Shown: positions 1 through 6,888 of the stretch, in pieces | Position numbering within the stretch: position 1 is the first letter of the stretch | Layout: every line of letters starts with the position of its first letter | NCBI GenBank assembly: GCA_017694255.1 | Contig: JADINC010000067.1 | Span: 1 to 14,637 of the forward strand | Source of the DNA: Candidatus Enterousia avistercoris | GTDB taxonomy: Bacteria > Pseudomonadota > Alphaproteobacteria > Rs-D84 | DNA: 14,637 bases | Direction: 5' to 3' | Notes under the pieces: model-generated | What the model was told of the DNA's origin: nothing | The model's database searches: none | The model's input: only the letters and a program-made list of their open reading frames with translations | Translations under genes and position numbers: made by a program

Positions 1-409
1 CTGTTGTTGTGGCATTACGATTCCATTTCCAAACTTCTTCGCCAGAACCCTTGACCAATGGGCGTTCTTTGCCATAAGAAATTGTGGAAATACGCTTTGG
101 ATCGATACCATCATCAACCAAAACCTGTTTCGCGGCATTTGCACGACGCGCACCCAGTGCCAGGTTGTATTCCGTAGAACCACGTTCGTCACAGTTTCCA
201 GCAATCTGGATGTTTGTATCAGCATGATTCTTCATATATAATGATTGACCCAACAGGTTGTCGCGCGCATCATCAGAGATTTCTGATGAATTAAACGCAA
301 AATATACGCGTTGATCATTTAAATCAGCCGGTTCAACAATGGACGAACCACCGCATGCGGCCAACAGACCCGCAACACCAGCCAACACAGCAAAGTTTTT
401 TATTTTCAT
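1..409 (-). CDS. pal: Peptidoglycan-associated lipoprotein Pal (3' end cut by window edge)
   Basis: Pal is the outer-membrane lipoprotein of the Tol-Pal complex. It binds peptidoglycan through an OmpA-like domain and helps outer-membrane constriction at division. The reading frame starts at ATG 409 and stays open to base 2, giving 136 codons. The N-terminus is a lipoprotein signal, MKIKNFAVLAGVAGLLAAC, with lipobox LAAC and the lipidated Cys at residue 18. The OmpA-like part follows: VYFAFNSSEIS, then NCDERGSTEYNLALGARRA, then RISTISYGKERP near residues 107-118. The frame is still open at WNRNA, where the family normally ends within a couple of dozen residues, so only a short C-terminal piece is missing. 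A Shine-Dalgarno GGGAG lies about 7 bases before the ATG. The gene diverges from the UDG-like gene across 79 bases. Pal usually follows tolB; that cannot be checked because the downstream side is outside the window. Confidence 0.95.
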   Translation of the reverse strand, partial: MKIKNFAVLAGVAGLLAACGGSSIVEPADLNDQRVYFAFNSSEISDDARDNLLGQSLYMKNHADTNIQIAGNCDERGSTEYNLALGARRANAAKQVLVDDGIDPKRISTISYGKERPLVKGSGEEVWKWNRNATTT

Positions 410-426
410 GAAAATACTCCCTTGAG

Positions 427-455
427 TTTCTGTTACTCGTGTTCTAGTCTATAAT
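427..455 (+). promoter_or_regulatory. Candidate promoter for the UDG-like gene
   Basis: A perfect TATAAT lies at 450-455, with a weak TTTCTG 17 bases upstream at 427-432. The expected start near 462 would leave a leader of about 27 bases holding AAGGGG (473-478) ten bases before the ATG at 489. The region also has to carry the divergent pal promoter; I see only a loose TTGATT with TATAGA or TATTAT on the other strand. Confidence 0.35.
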
Positions 456-488
456 AAAAAGTTTGAAAAATCAAGGGGAATCAAAAAA

Positions 489-1262
489 ATGAACGATTGG
501 GATTTACGGGATTTAACACTGGCGGGAATACAATGGGAATTAACAGATATACCATTTGTAATTGCAAGTGCCCCCCAGGCACACGAACCGACCACCACCC
601 GCACACCAGGGGGCGCGGCCAACGCCAGAACACCAACAGCAATTGTACCGCCAATTGCCCCAGAACAAACAATTTCTGTGGAAACAGCCGTTGCCATGGC
701 GGCCCGGCCTGGGGATGCGGCATCGCTGAACAGAATGATTGCAGAATTTAATCACCCGTTACGCGCTGGCGCAACAAATGTTATTTTGCCACACATTGCC
801 CCGAATCCAAACGGGCTGGTTATAATAACAGATATCCCCAGTGCAGACGATGACGCAAATGGGCAAATATTGTCTGGGGCGGCGGGCGAACTGTTGGATA
901 AAATGTTGGCGGCGATAGATATGTCGCGTGAAAATGTTTCTATTGTACCACTGTTGTTCTGGCGAACCCCGGGCGGGCGAACACCATCGCGCGAAGAAAT
1001 GGACCTGGGGCGGCCATTTGTTAACAAAATGCTGGGATTTTTAAAACCACGTATAATCATGACGCTGGGGACGTTGCCTGCAATGGAAATTGGAAAGATA
1101 ACATTGGCCCAAGGACACGGAATCGTCAAAGAACTGGATTCGGGGGTAAAATTAATGCCACTGTTCCATCCAAATTATCTGATGCTGAAACCTGGGGCGA
1201 AACGTGATGCGTGGAACGCATTGCAATCAGTGCAAAAAATGTTGAAAAATCCCAACGAATAG
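489..1262 (+). CDS. Uracil-DNA glycosylase family-4-like protein, degenerate
   Basis: This 257-residue protein aligns by eye with family 4 uracil-DNA glycosylases, which excise uracil from DNA. The N-terminal 80 or so residues are a Pro/Ala/Thr-rich linker. The UDG fold follows: VIITDIPSADDDANGQILSG (about 111-130) stands where the family has VGEAPG...G..FVG, then AAGELLDKMLAAI, then WRTPGGRTPS (158-167), and HPNYLML (227-233) for the HPSYLLR motif. Two hallmarks are missing. There is no cysteine anywhere, so the four ligands of the family 4 [4Fe-4S] cluster are absent, and GEAPG is replaced by TDIPS. The conserved His of the second motif is kept. It may be a cluster-free variant with altered activity, or a DNA-binding relative with no glycosylase activity. 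AAGGGG lies 10 bases before the ATG. infC follows after 37 bases and may be co-transcribed. Confidence 0.75.
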   Translation: MNDWDLRDLTLAGIQWELTDIPFVIASAPQAHEPTTTRTPGGAANARTPTAIVPPIAPEQTISVETAVAMAARPGDAASLNRMIAEFNHPLRAGATNVILPHIAPNPNGLVIITDIPSADDDANGQILSGAAGELLDKMLAAIDMSRENVSIVPLLFWRTPGGRTPSREEMDLGRPFVNKMLGFLKPRIIMTLGTLPAMEIGKITLAQGHGIVKELDSGVKLMPLFHPNYLMLKPGAKRDAWNALQSVQKMLKNPNE

Positions 1263-1287
1263 ATAATAATTGCACATGTTTAGTTAA

Positions 1288-1302
1288 AAGGAGTATACCA
1301 TT
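1288..1302 (+). promoter_or_regulatory. infC ribosome-binding site with AUU start codon
   Basis: AAGGAG (1288-1293) sits 6 bases before ATT at 1300-1302. An in-frame TAA at 1285-1287 closes the frame just upstream. No in-frame ATG, GTG or TTG occurs between there and the ATG at 1414, so a conventional start would lose 38 conserved residues. An AUU start is the known basis of infC autoregulation in Escherichia coli: free IF-3 rejects the non-canonical start. Confidence 0.93.
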
Positions 1303-1848
1303 AAACCGACATTTAACCGTGATAATCGCCGGGATGCTGGCCCACGCATTAACAATAAAATTTTCGCAAAATCTGTCCAGGTAATCAGCGCAGATGGCCA
1401 AAACCTGGGGATTATGCCAACGGCCCAGGCACTGCAAATGGCATCAGACGAAGGGCTGGATTTGGTCGAAATCAGCGCAAATGGAAATGCGCCCGTTGCG
1501 AAAATTATGGACTATGGCAAATATAAATATGACCAGAAAAAACGCGCGGCCGAGGCACGAAAAAATCAAAAAACAATCGAAATGAAAGAAGTCTGGGTCA
1601 AACCATTCATCGAAGAAAATGATTTAAACATCAAAATGAAAAAGGTTTTTGAATTCCTGGACGACGGGAACAAGGTAAAAATAGCCGTTATGACACGCGG
1701 TTCAAAAAAGGTTCTGGCACGGGGCAAAGATGCGGTTCCAGAATTGTTTGCGCGAATAATGGAAATAATTGGGCCACGTGGAACGTTGGAATCAAAATCA
1801 AAGCCCGATGAACGAACAAAATCTATTATAATCGCCCCGGCAAAATAA
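1300..1848 (+). CDS. infC: Translation initiation factor IF-3 (AUU start)
   Basis: IF-3 binds the 30S subunit, keeps it apart from 50S and checks the start codon and initiator tRNA. Starting from ATT at 1300 the product has 182 residues, the normal family length. The N-terminal domain reads NRDNRRDAGPRINNKI then VQVISADGQNLGIMPTAQAL and LDLVEIS, followed by PVAKIMDYGKYKYDQKKR at the interdomain linker. The C-terminal domain has KEVWVKPFIEENDLNIKMK and VKIAVMTRGSKK. The internal ATG at 1414 would remove the conserved start of the N-terminal domain and is rejected. The gene lies 37 bases after the UDG-like gene. The usual downstream partners rpmI and rplT are absent; a hairpin terminator and the convergent parB follow. 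Confidence 0.97.
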   Translation: MKPTFNRDNRRDAGPRINNKIFAKSVQVISADGQNLGIMPTAQALQMASDEGLDLVEISANGNAPVAKIMDYGKYKYDQKKRAAEARKNQKTIEMKEVWVKPFIEENDLNIKMKKVFEFLDDGNKVKIAVMTRGSKKVLARGKDAVPELFARIMEIIGPRGTLESKSKPDERTKSIIIAPAK

Positions 1849-1863
1849 TATAAAAAAACATAA

Positions 1864-1891
1864 AAAAACACCGGTAAATACCGGTGTTTTA
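1864..1891. terminator. Bidirectional terminator between infC and parB
   Basis: An inverted repeat with arms ACACCGG (1868-1874) and CCGGTGT (1881-1887) and loop TAAATA is flanked by an A-run before and a T-run after, so it can work in both directions. It separates convergent infC and parB. Its last bases overlap the parB stop codon. Confidence 0.85.
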
Positions 1892-2764
1892 CTTTGATAA
1901 TTTTTCAACCAATTCAGACAGCTGGGTACGCGTTGCAAATGACAATATTAATTGCCCGGCCCCACCGCGCCGTTCTTGTAATTTCACCGCCACCCCCAGC
2001 GCGTCGCTGATGCGACGTTCTATATCGCGCGCTGCGGATTCATCAATTGTTTTTGCCGTATACGCGCGACTGGTTGCGCGACGCCCAGAACCCTTGACCA
2101 TGCGTTCTGTTTCCGCAACAGATATATTTTCGTCTATTATTTTCTGGGCCAGTTCTGTTGGATTTTCAACAACCACCAATCTGCGCGCATGCGATGCGGT
2201 TAAACGGCCATCTTTGACCATATCTTTGACCGCGTCTGGCAATGAATCCAGCGACATAATATTGCGAATATAACTTTCTGACTTTCCGATTAAACGCGCG
2301 ACATCGGCCAATTCATATCCACACTTTTCCATAATGTTTTTATATGCATCAGATTCTTCAATCGCGTTCAGATTTTCACGCTGGACATTTTCAATCAGCG
2401 CAATTTCCATCGCGCTTTCAGGTGTCAACGTTTTAATCAACGCAGGTATTTCGGCCAACCCAGCCAATTTACTGGCCCGATAACGACGTTCACCCGCAAC
2501 AATTTCATACATATACGGCCGGTTTTGTACCGCACGCAAAAGTATCGGTTGCAAAACACCTTTTTCTTTGATAGATGCCGCCAATTCGGCCAATTCAGAA
2601 TCAGAAAATGTTTTTCGCGGCTGGTCTGGATTTGCACCAATTTGAACCAACGGAATCTGTTTTACAACGACACGCCCTGCCCCAGTTAATGCCGATATAT
2701 CAGGAATATTTTTCATTTCTTGCTGTAAATCGGTCAAGCCGCGACCAAGTCCAAATTTTGACAT
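1889..2764 (-). CDS. parB: Chromosome partitioning protein ParB
   Basis: ParB is a DNA-binding CTPase clamp that loads at parS sites near the origin and is pulled apart by ParA. The 291-residue product has the usual parts in order. NPDQPRK (45-51) and GERRYRA (91-97) belong to the CTP-binding N-terminal domain, ENVQREN (125-131) to its second box, and ELADVARLIGKSESYIRN (151-168) is the helix-turn-helix. A C-terminal dimerisation segment follows the charged linker near residue 225. Length and order match chromosomal ParB (Spo0J). It starts 2 bases after the parA stop, so the two are co-transcribed; a GGGGGAAT Shine-Dalgarno lies within the end of parA. I did not find an obvious parS-type 16-bp palindrome within the window. 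Confidence 0.96.
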   Translation of the reverse strand: MSKFGLGRGLTDLQQEMKNIPDISALTGAGRVVVKQIPLVQIGANPDQPRKTFSDSELAELAASIKEKGVLQPILLRAVQNRPYMYEIVAGERRYRASKLAGLAEIPALIKTLTPESAMEIALIENVQRENLNAIEESDAYKNIMEKCGYELADVARLIGKSESYIRNIMSLDSLPDAVKDMVKDGRLTASHARRLVVVENPTELAQKIIDENISVAETERMVKGSGRRATSRAYTAKTIDESAARDIERRISDALGVAVKLQERRGGAGQLILSFATRTQLSELVEKLSK

Positions 2765-2766
2765 AA

Positions 2767-3546
2767 TTATTCCCCCTGGGTTTGTTGTAATTTATTAACA
2801 ACTTCGGTTGCGACACGCAAATATGCCTGGGCACCAGCCGAATCAAAATCGTAAAACAACGCCGGAATACCGTGGCTGGGCGCTTCGGATACACGAACAT
2901 TGCGCGGAATAACCGTTTTAAATACCGTATCACCAAAAGTTTTGCGAACTTGATCTTCGACCTCGCGCGTTTGACCGTATCGACGATCATACATCGTTAA
3001 CAGCACCCCCAGTATTTCTAAATTCGGATTCCATTTTTCACGAATGCCACTGATATTATTCACCAGATGTATAATGCCTTCCAGTGCAAAAAATTCTGGC
3101 TGCAGTGGGATAATAACGTTATTTGCCGTCGTTAACGCATTTAATGTCAACGGCCCCATTGCCGGCGGACAATCCAACAAAATATAATCATAATGTTGAT
3201 AAACCGGCATCAGTGCATCACGCAAACGATACACCCCGTTTTCATCGTCCATTAAGTAATTTTCTGCGGCACTTAATTTTGGTGACGATGGCATAATATG
3301 CAATCCTGGGACTGCGGTACTTAAAATATTATCCGTGGCGGCCGCTGATCCAATTAACACCCCATATACACTCTGTGGGCATGAATCACGAACAAATCCT
3401 AATCCAGTGCCGGCATTACCCTGGGAATCCAAATCTATTAACAAAACACGTTTTTTTATGGACGCCAACGACGCCCCCAAATTAATAGCCGTCGTGGTTT
3501 TTCCAACCCCGCCCTTTTGATTTGCAAATGCGATTATTTCTGTCAT
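2767..3546 (-). CDS. parA: Chromosome partitioning ATPase ParA
   Basis: ParA is the Walker ATPase that binds the nucleoid non-specifically and drives segregation of ParB-parS complexes. The 259-residue product opens with the deviant Walker A box KGGVGKTT (residues 11-18, with the signature Lys at 11 and the P-loop Lys at 16). LLIDLDSQGNA follows (35-45), and the Walker B strand YILLDCPPAMG is at 121-131. The length fits the small chromosomal Soj/ParA class with no N-terminal helix-turn-helix domain. AAGGAT precedes the ATG by a few bases. parB follows immediately. In many alphaproteobacteria parAB comes directly after rsmG; here the HELEH-protein gene lies between them in the opposite direction. 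Confidence 0.97.
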   Translation of the reverse strand: MTEIIAFANQKGGVGKTTTAINLGASLASIKKRVLLIDLDSQGNAGTGLGFVRDSCPQSVYGVLIGSAAATDNILSTAVPGLHIMPSSPKLSAAENYLMDDENGVYRLRDALMPVYQHYDYILLDCPPAMGPLTLNALTTANNVIIPLQPEFFALEGIIHLVNNISGIREKWNPNLEILGVLLTMYDRRYGQTREVEDQVRKTFGDTVFKTVIPRNVRVSEAPSHGIPALFYDFDSAGAQAYLRVATEVVNKLQQTQGE

Positions 3547-3572
3547 TTATCCTTCCATTAATTAACAAGAAC

Positions 3573-3602
3573 AACATAAAACAAACATCCCGATTCGGTC
3601 AA
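3573..3602 (-). promoter_or_regulatory. Candidate parA-parB promoter
   Basis: On the minus strand TTGACC (3602-3597) is followed after 18 bases by TATGTT (3578-3573). This would give a leader of about 20 bases containing the GGAAGGAT ribosome site. Both boxes are imperfect. Confidence 0.4.
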
Positions 3603-3654
3603 GCCAATAATATTTAAAAACAAAAAACACACTGAATTCAATTAACTATTTTTT

Positions 3655-3670
3655 ATTTCACATGAAATTA
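3655..3670. repeat. 16-bp palindromic repeat, copy 1
   Basis: ATTTCACATGAAATTA, with arms ATTTCA and TGAAAT around CA. An identical 16-mer occurs at 4666-4681. This copy ends 8 bases before the TTGACA box of the HELEH-protein promoter, roughly -58 to -43 from the predicted start, a typical activator-site position. Confidence 0.75.
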
Positions 3671-3678
3671 ACTACTGC

Positions 3679-3706
3679 TTGACAAAATCTTATTTTTGGA
3701 TATATT
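3679..3706 (+). promoter_or_regulatory. Strong sigma-70-type promoter of the HELEH-protein gene
   Basis: TTGACA (3679-3684), 16-base spacer, TATATT (3701-3706). Transcription would start about 3713, only 3-5 bases before the ATG at 3717, and there is no Shine-Dalgarno. The transcript therefore looks leaderless or nearly so. The TTG at 3696 lies inside the promoter and cannot be the start. Confidence 0.65.
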
Positions 3707-3716
3707 GATAAATACT

Positions 3717-4646
3717 ATGAAATTCAAGACGTTATATCATATTGGTGGTGTATTTATTATCGGACTGGTAATTGGTGCCGGGATAAATTTAGCAAATTTA
3801 TCGCATAAAAAAACCGAAAAAAAGCCGGTAAATGCCGGTAAAAATATTGTATGCCCAACAATAAAAATTCAATATGATACAATAGAAATAACTGATGATA
3901 TGTTGGGGCGCAACCGCGTGATACCGGCTGGCGTTTTTAAACCTAAAAATGGCATAATAAAATTATTCTATCTAAAAACCACCAGCACGAAAAAACATGT
4001 TCAAAACTATTGCAAACAAAACAACACACAATCAATATTAATTCGACGACACGAATTAGAACACGCGCGCAAAGCAAACCTGACCAAAAATATATTTATG
4101 TTTTCGCCACGAATACGTGGCGCAATTGCAATGCAAAACGAAATAATCGCACCCGCTGCGGAAATCATCGCGGCAATAGATTACCAATATAAAACAGGCC
4201 ACCCATTCCCAGCATACCGCGGTTTTGTAAAAGACGCGGTGGTTGATATTATTAATGCCGCAAATGCACAAAACATGAAATGGCCAATTGATTTTAATAA
4301 TCCCAAAATTGCCACCATCGTTATGCAATATTCACAAAAACGTTTTTTTGATGAACTGGGGCGCGGGGTATATAAAACAACAGTAAAAAACGCCATTTGT
4401 GGCCACAAAACAAATGAAGCATATATAACCAATAATCTGTGCGATAAAAATGCCCCGATGTTTTTTCGACCTGAATTTTGTATGTGGGCGCCAATGTGGG
4501 ACTTTGAATCCATCCACGGACGCACAAACATATGGTTTAATGCAGATAATAAAATTAAACAAGATTTATTAAACAAAATCGATTCGGTATTAAATGAATT
4601 TGCCGGTCAAAATGCACTTTTTTATAAAAATGTAAAAATACGCTAA
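3717..4646 (+). CDS. Unrecognised membrane-anchored protein with HExxH motif (putative metallopeptidase)
   Basis: I do not recognise this family. From ATG 3717 it has 309 residues. Residues 7-27 form one hydrophobic segment (HIGGVFIIGLVIGAGINLANL), probably an uncleaved anchor or signal peptide, followed by a Lys-rich stretch (31-43) suggesting a periplasmic body. HELEH at 112-116, in the context LIRRHELEHARKA, matches the HExxH zinc site of gluzincin-type metallopeptidases. Glu142 (MQNEII) and Glu149 (AAEII) are possible third ligands, 26 and 33 residues after the second His. The rest is mixed alpha/beta with five Cys (46, 99, 228, 242, 255). The coding strand is visibly more A-rich than its neighbours. 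It stands alone between parA and rsmG, flanked by identical 16-bp palindromes, with its own promoter. Peptidase activity is inference from one short motif. Confidence 0.7.
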   Translation: MKFKTLYHIGGVFIIGLVIGAGINLANLSHKKTEKKPVNAGKNIVCPTIKIQYDTIEITDDMLGRNRVIPAGVFKPKNGIIKLFYLKTTSTKKHVQNYCKQNNTQSILIRRHELEHARKANLTKNIFMFSPRIRGAIAMQNEIIAPAAEIIAAIDYQYKTGHPFPAYRGFVKDAVVDIINAANAQNMKWPIDFNNPKIATIVMQYSQKRFFDELGRGVYKTTVKNAICGHKTNEAYITNNLCDKNAPMFFRPEFCMWAPMWDFESIHGRTNIWFNADNKIKQDLLNKIDSVLNEFAGQNALFYKNVKIR

Positions 4647-4663
4647 AATCAATATAATATCAT

Positions 4664-4681
4664 TAATTTCACATGAAATTA
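4664..4681. repeat. 16-bp palindromic repeat, copy 2
   Basis: The 16-mer ATTTCACATGAAATTA recurs at 4666-4681 and is extended here to a palindrome with 8-base arms (TAATTTCA and TGAAATTA around CA). It overlaps the rsmG stop codon and lies in the 32-base gap between two convergent genes, where it could also act as a weak terminator, though there is no adjacent T-run on either strand. Confidence 0.75.
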
Positions 4682-5239
4682 CCGGCATTTTTTAATAATA
4701 ATTATAAACCCATCCCCGGTGCGTGATGGTACCAATTCATAATCAAATTTGTATTTTTGTTTTGCCGTTTCAATTTCTGCCGGTATTTCCCGGCCTTTTA
4801 ATAGAAAAATTTGACAACCTGTTTTAGCAACATAATCTAAAATTTTCACCAGTGGTGCAAATGCGCGCGCCGTGAACACGGTTTTGTTTTTATCAATAGC
4901 ATTGTTTGCGATATAATTTTCCAGACGCCCATGATAAATTTCTAAATTGTCCAGTTGTAATTTTTCTTTGACTGCGGATAAAAAGGCGACCTTTTTTCCA
5001 ATTGATTCAATTGCAACAACATGCCACCCCAGAATGGCCAAAACAACACCCGGAAAGCCCGCGCCAGTTCCCATATCAATGACACTTACGTGTGCTGGCA
5101 AAACATCCGCCAATTGGGCCGAGTCCGCAAAATGCCGTGTATAAATATTATCCAGCGTGCTGGGCGCGACCAGATTCATCCGCGACGACCATTCACGCAA
5201 CATTTGTGCATATAAATCAAATTTCGCTTTATTATTCAT
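4679..5239 (-). CDS. rsmG: 16S rRNA (guanine-N7)-methyltransferase RsmG
   Basis: RsmG (GidB) uses S-adenosylmethionine to methylate N7 of G527 in the 530 loop of 16S rRNA. The 186-residue product is slightly short for the family (about 200-210). The SAM-binding loop VIDMGTGAGFPG is at 53-64, the acidic residue closing the second strand is Glu78 (AIES), and ARAFAPL (124-130) and LLKGRE (146-151) are later conserved strands. The ATG at 5239 is preceded by no clear Shine-Dalgarno, but a TACAAT box lies 7 bases upstream, pointing to a leaderless transcript. mnmG, the frequent upstream partner, is not here; the gene diverges from the TPR-like gene across only 26 bases. Confidence 0.95.
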   Translation of the reverse strand: MNNKAKFDLYAQMLREWSSRMNLVAPSTLDNIYTRHFADSAQLADVLPAHVSVIDMGTGAGFPGVVLAILGWHVVAIESIGKKVAFLSAVKEKLQLDNLEIYHGRLENYIANNAIDKNKTVFTARAFAPLVKILDYVAKTGCQIFLLKGREIPAEIETAKQKYKFDYELVPSRTGDGFIIIIKKCR

Positions 5240-5246
5240 AAAGTTT

Positions 5247-5252
5247 ATTGTA
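5247..5252 (-). promoter_or_regulatory. Candidate -10 box of rsmG (leaderless)
   Basis: TACAAT on the minus strand, 7 bases before the ATG at 5239. This would put the transcript start at or one base before the start codon. No convincing -35 box is visible 16-18 bases upstream (TTTTTC), so the call is weak. Confidence 0.35.
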
Positions 5253-5265
5253 GCATAACTTTCAC

Positions 5266-6888
5266 ATGAGAAAAACAGAAACTTTATTTATCAGCGCCGC
5301 GTTAATTGCCGTCATAATTGTGACGGGTGGCGCAATTTGGCACGCGTGTCATCGCAATAGCGGTGATACGTTAAATAACTTTAAATATCCAACGACCCAG
5401 TTTGGTGCATATTTGGCTGCCCAGCACGCGATTTATGTAAATGATTTTGATAACGCGTCAAATTTCGCGGCGCAACTGACAGATACAAACTATGCAATTG
5501 TCCAGACGACTAAATTCTTGTCGGACTTTTTAAGTGGCCGTATGCCGACCGAGGTTGCAATTCTGGAAGAAGAAAAAAATACCGCATCACGGTTGATATA
5601 TGATGCCTATTTGGCCCAAAATTTAAAATGGGATGAATTATATAAACGGCATAAAAAAGATGAATCTGCACTGGCATCGCCATTGCGTATATGGGCATCA
5701 GTTGCCACAGATCATAAAAAAGATGCGCTGAAATTTATTAATTCTTTGCCAACAAATACATCGTGGAAAAAATTCATCAGCGGCCAAATACATGCAGAAA
5801 CCGGCGATGCAGATGCCGCGGCAGAATCTTTTGCAGACATCAGTGTCGATTTTATGAATATAAATGACTATATGTATTTAATGTCGTTTTACCAACATAA
5901 TAATATGACCGATGCGGCGGAAAAACTGCATGACGAATTTACCGCACGACCAGGTGGGATGTTTATGCTGGATTATGAAAATATTCCTGATTGGTCTATG
6001 TTTTCAGGAATTCAAAATGCACTGGCGTTCAGTTTGGTTCAAACTGTGTCGCATACGCAAATAATGATGTATTCAGACCTGGCCATTCTGTTATTGCGTT
6101 TCGCGCAATTGGTTGGGCCGGATTTTGGAAAAAACAGTGATGCTGTAAATTACTATCTGGGGCAATTTTTTTATAATAACACCGGTGATTATGAAAAATA
6201 TTTTGCCAAAATTGATAAATCCAGTCCGTTCTATTCGTTTGCAGTATTGCGAATCGCCGAAAAAAATGACGATATAAAAATGTTGGAACGTACGGTACGC
6301 AAAAACCCACTGTTTGTGCCGGCAATGAATAAATTAATCGCGCACTATGTGCAAAATGGCGCACGGCGGGCCGCATTACGCAGTGTGAATATGGCACTGG
6401 ATGATGAAAAAATAACCGAACTGGGGCGCGCGTTTTTCTTAAAGAGCAGGGCGCATATATACTATATGTTCGGCGATTACGATAATGCACAATCTGATTT
6501 GCATGACGCATCATCTGTATTGCCGCTGGATGGGGAAATATTGGCGTTACAGGCAAAAATATGGGCCGCAGAAAATCGCAATATCGAAGATGCATATGAC
6601 TATGCAATGACGCTGGTTCGCCAGGATCCAACAGATGTTATGGCATGGGATACGTTGGGTGTTGTTATCGCCCCACGCGAAGGGGTCCAACCAGCACTGG
6701 ATGTGTTAGTACGCGTGTCAGATGTTGCGGTGTCGTGTTCGTCGTTGTTTGAACATCTGGGGGATTTATATGTAGAAATTGGGGACGAAAAATCGGCACG
6801 TGATGCGTATATGCGTGCTATTGAATTATCTGATGATGGATTGGTGGTTGTCCCAAATATAGAAAAAAAATTAAGGAAGTTGAAATGA
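5266..6888 (+). CDS. Membrane-anchored TPR-like repeat protein
   Basis: This 540-residue protein has one N-terminal transmembrane segment (about 7-26, LFISAALIAVIIVTGGAIW) and a long, all-helical, repeat-like body. TPR-like units are clearest in the C-terminal half. Examples are LGRAFFLKSRAHIYYMFGDYDNAQSDLHDA (about 386-415), a unit around AWDTLGVVIAPREGVQPALDVL (454-475), and SSLFEHLGDLYVEIGDEKSARDAYMRAIEL (484-513). Such repeats bind other proteins. Proteins of this layout are common in Alphaproteobacteria but I cannot assign a role or symbol. The last four bases overlap the gpsA start (ATGA), so the two are translationally coupled. No Shine-Dalgarno precedes the ATG, which lies inside a TTTCACATGA sequence resembling the 16-bp repeat near 3655. 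An alternative is a periplasmic tether for an envelope complex. Confidence 0.85.
   Translation: MRKTETLFISAALIAVIIVTGGAIWHACHRNSGDTLNNFKYPTTQFGAYLAAQHAIYVNDFDNASNFAAQLTDTNYAIVQTTKFLSDFLSGRMPTEVAILEEEKNTASRLIYDAYLAQNLKWDELYKRHKKDESALASPLRIWASVATDHKKDALKFINSLPTNTSWKKFISGQIHAETGDADAAAESFADISVDFMNINDYMYLMSFYQHNNMTDAAEKLHDEFTARPGGMFMLDYENIPDWSMFSGIQNALAFSLVQTVSHTQIMMYSDLAILLLRFAQLVGPDFGKNSDAVNYYLGQFFYNNTGDYEKYFAKIDKSSPFYSFAVLRIAEKNDDIKMLERTVRKNPLFVPAMNKLIAHYVQNGARRAALRSVNMALDDEKITELGRAFFLKSRAHIYYMFGDYDNAQSDLHDASSVLPLDGEILALQAKIWAAENRNIEDAYDYAMTLVRQDPTDVMAWDTLGVVIAPREGVQPALDVLVRVSDVAVSCSSLFEHLGDLYVEIGDEKSARDAYMRAIELSDDGLVVVPNIEKKLRKLK

Noticed and set aside
1889..3546. Plasmid-type partition system
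   Set aside because: ParA is the short chromosomal Soj type, ParB has chromosomal length, and rsmG and other core genes lie next to them.
3696..3716. In-frame TTG at 3696 as start of the HELEH protein
   Set aside because: It lies inside the TTGACA-TATATT promoter and has no ribosome site; ATG 3717 opens directly into the membrane anchor.
6029..6631. 200-codon open frame antisense to the TPR-like gene
   Set aside because: Composition is that of a reverse-complement shadow, with no start signal or motif.
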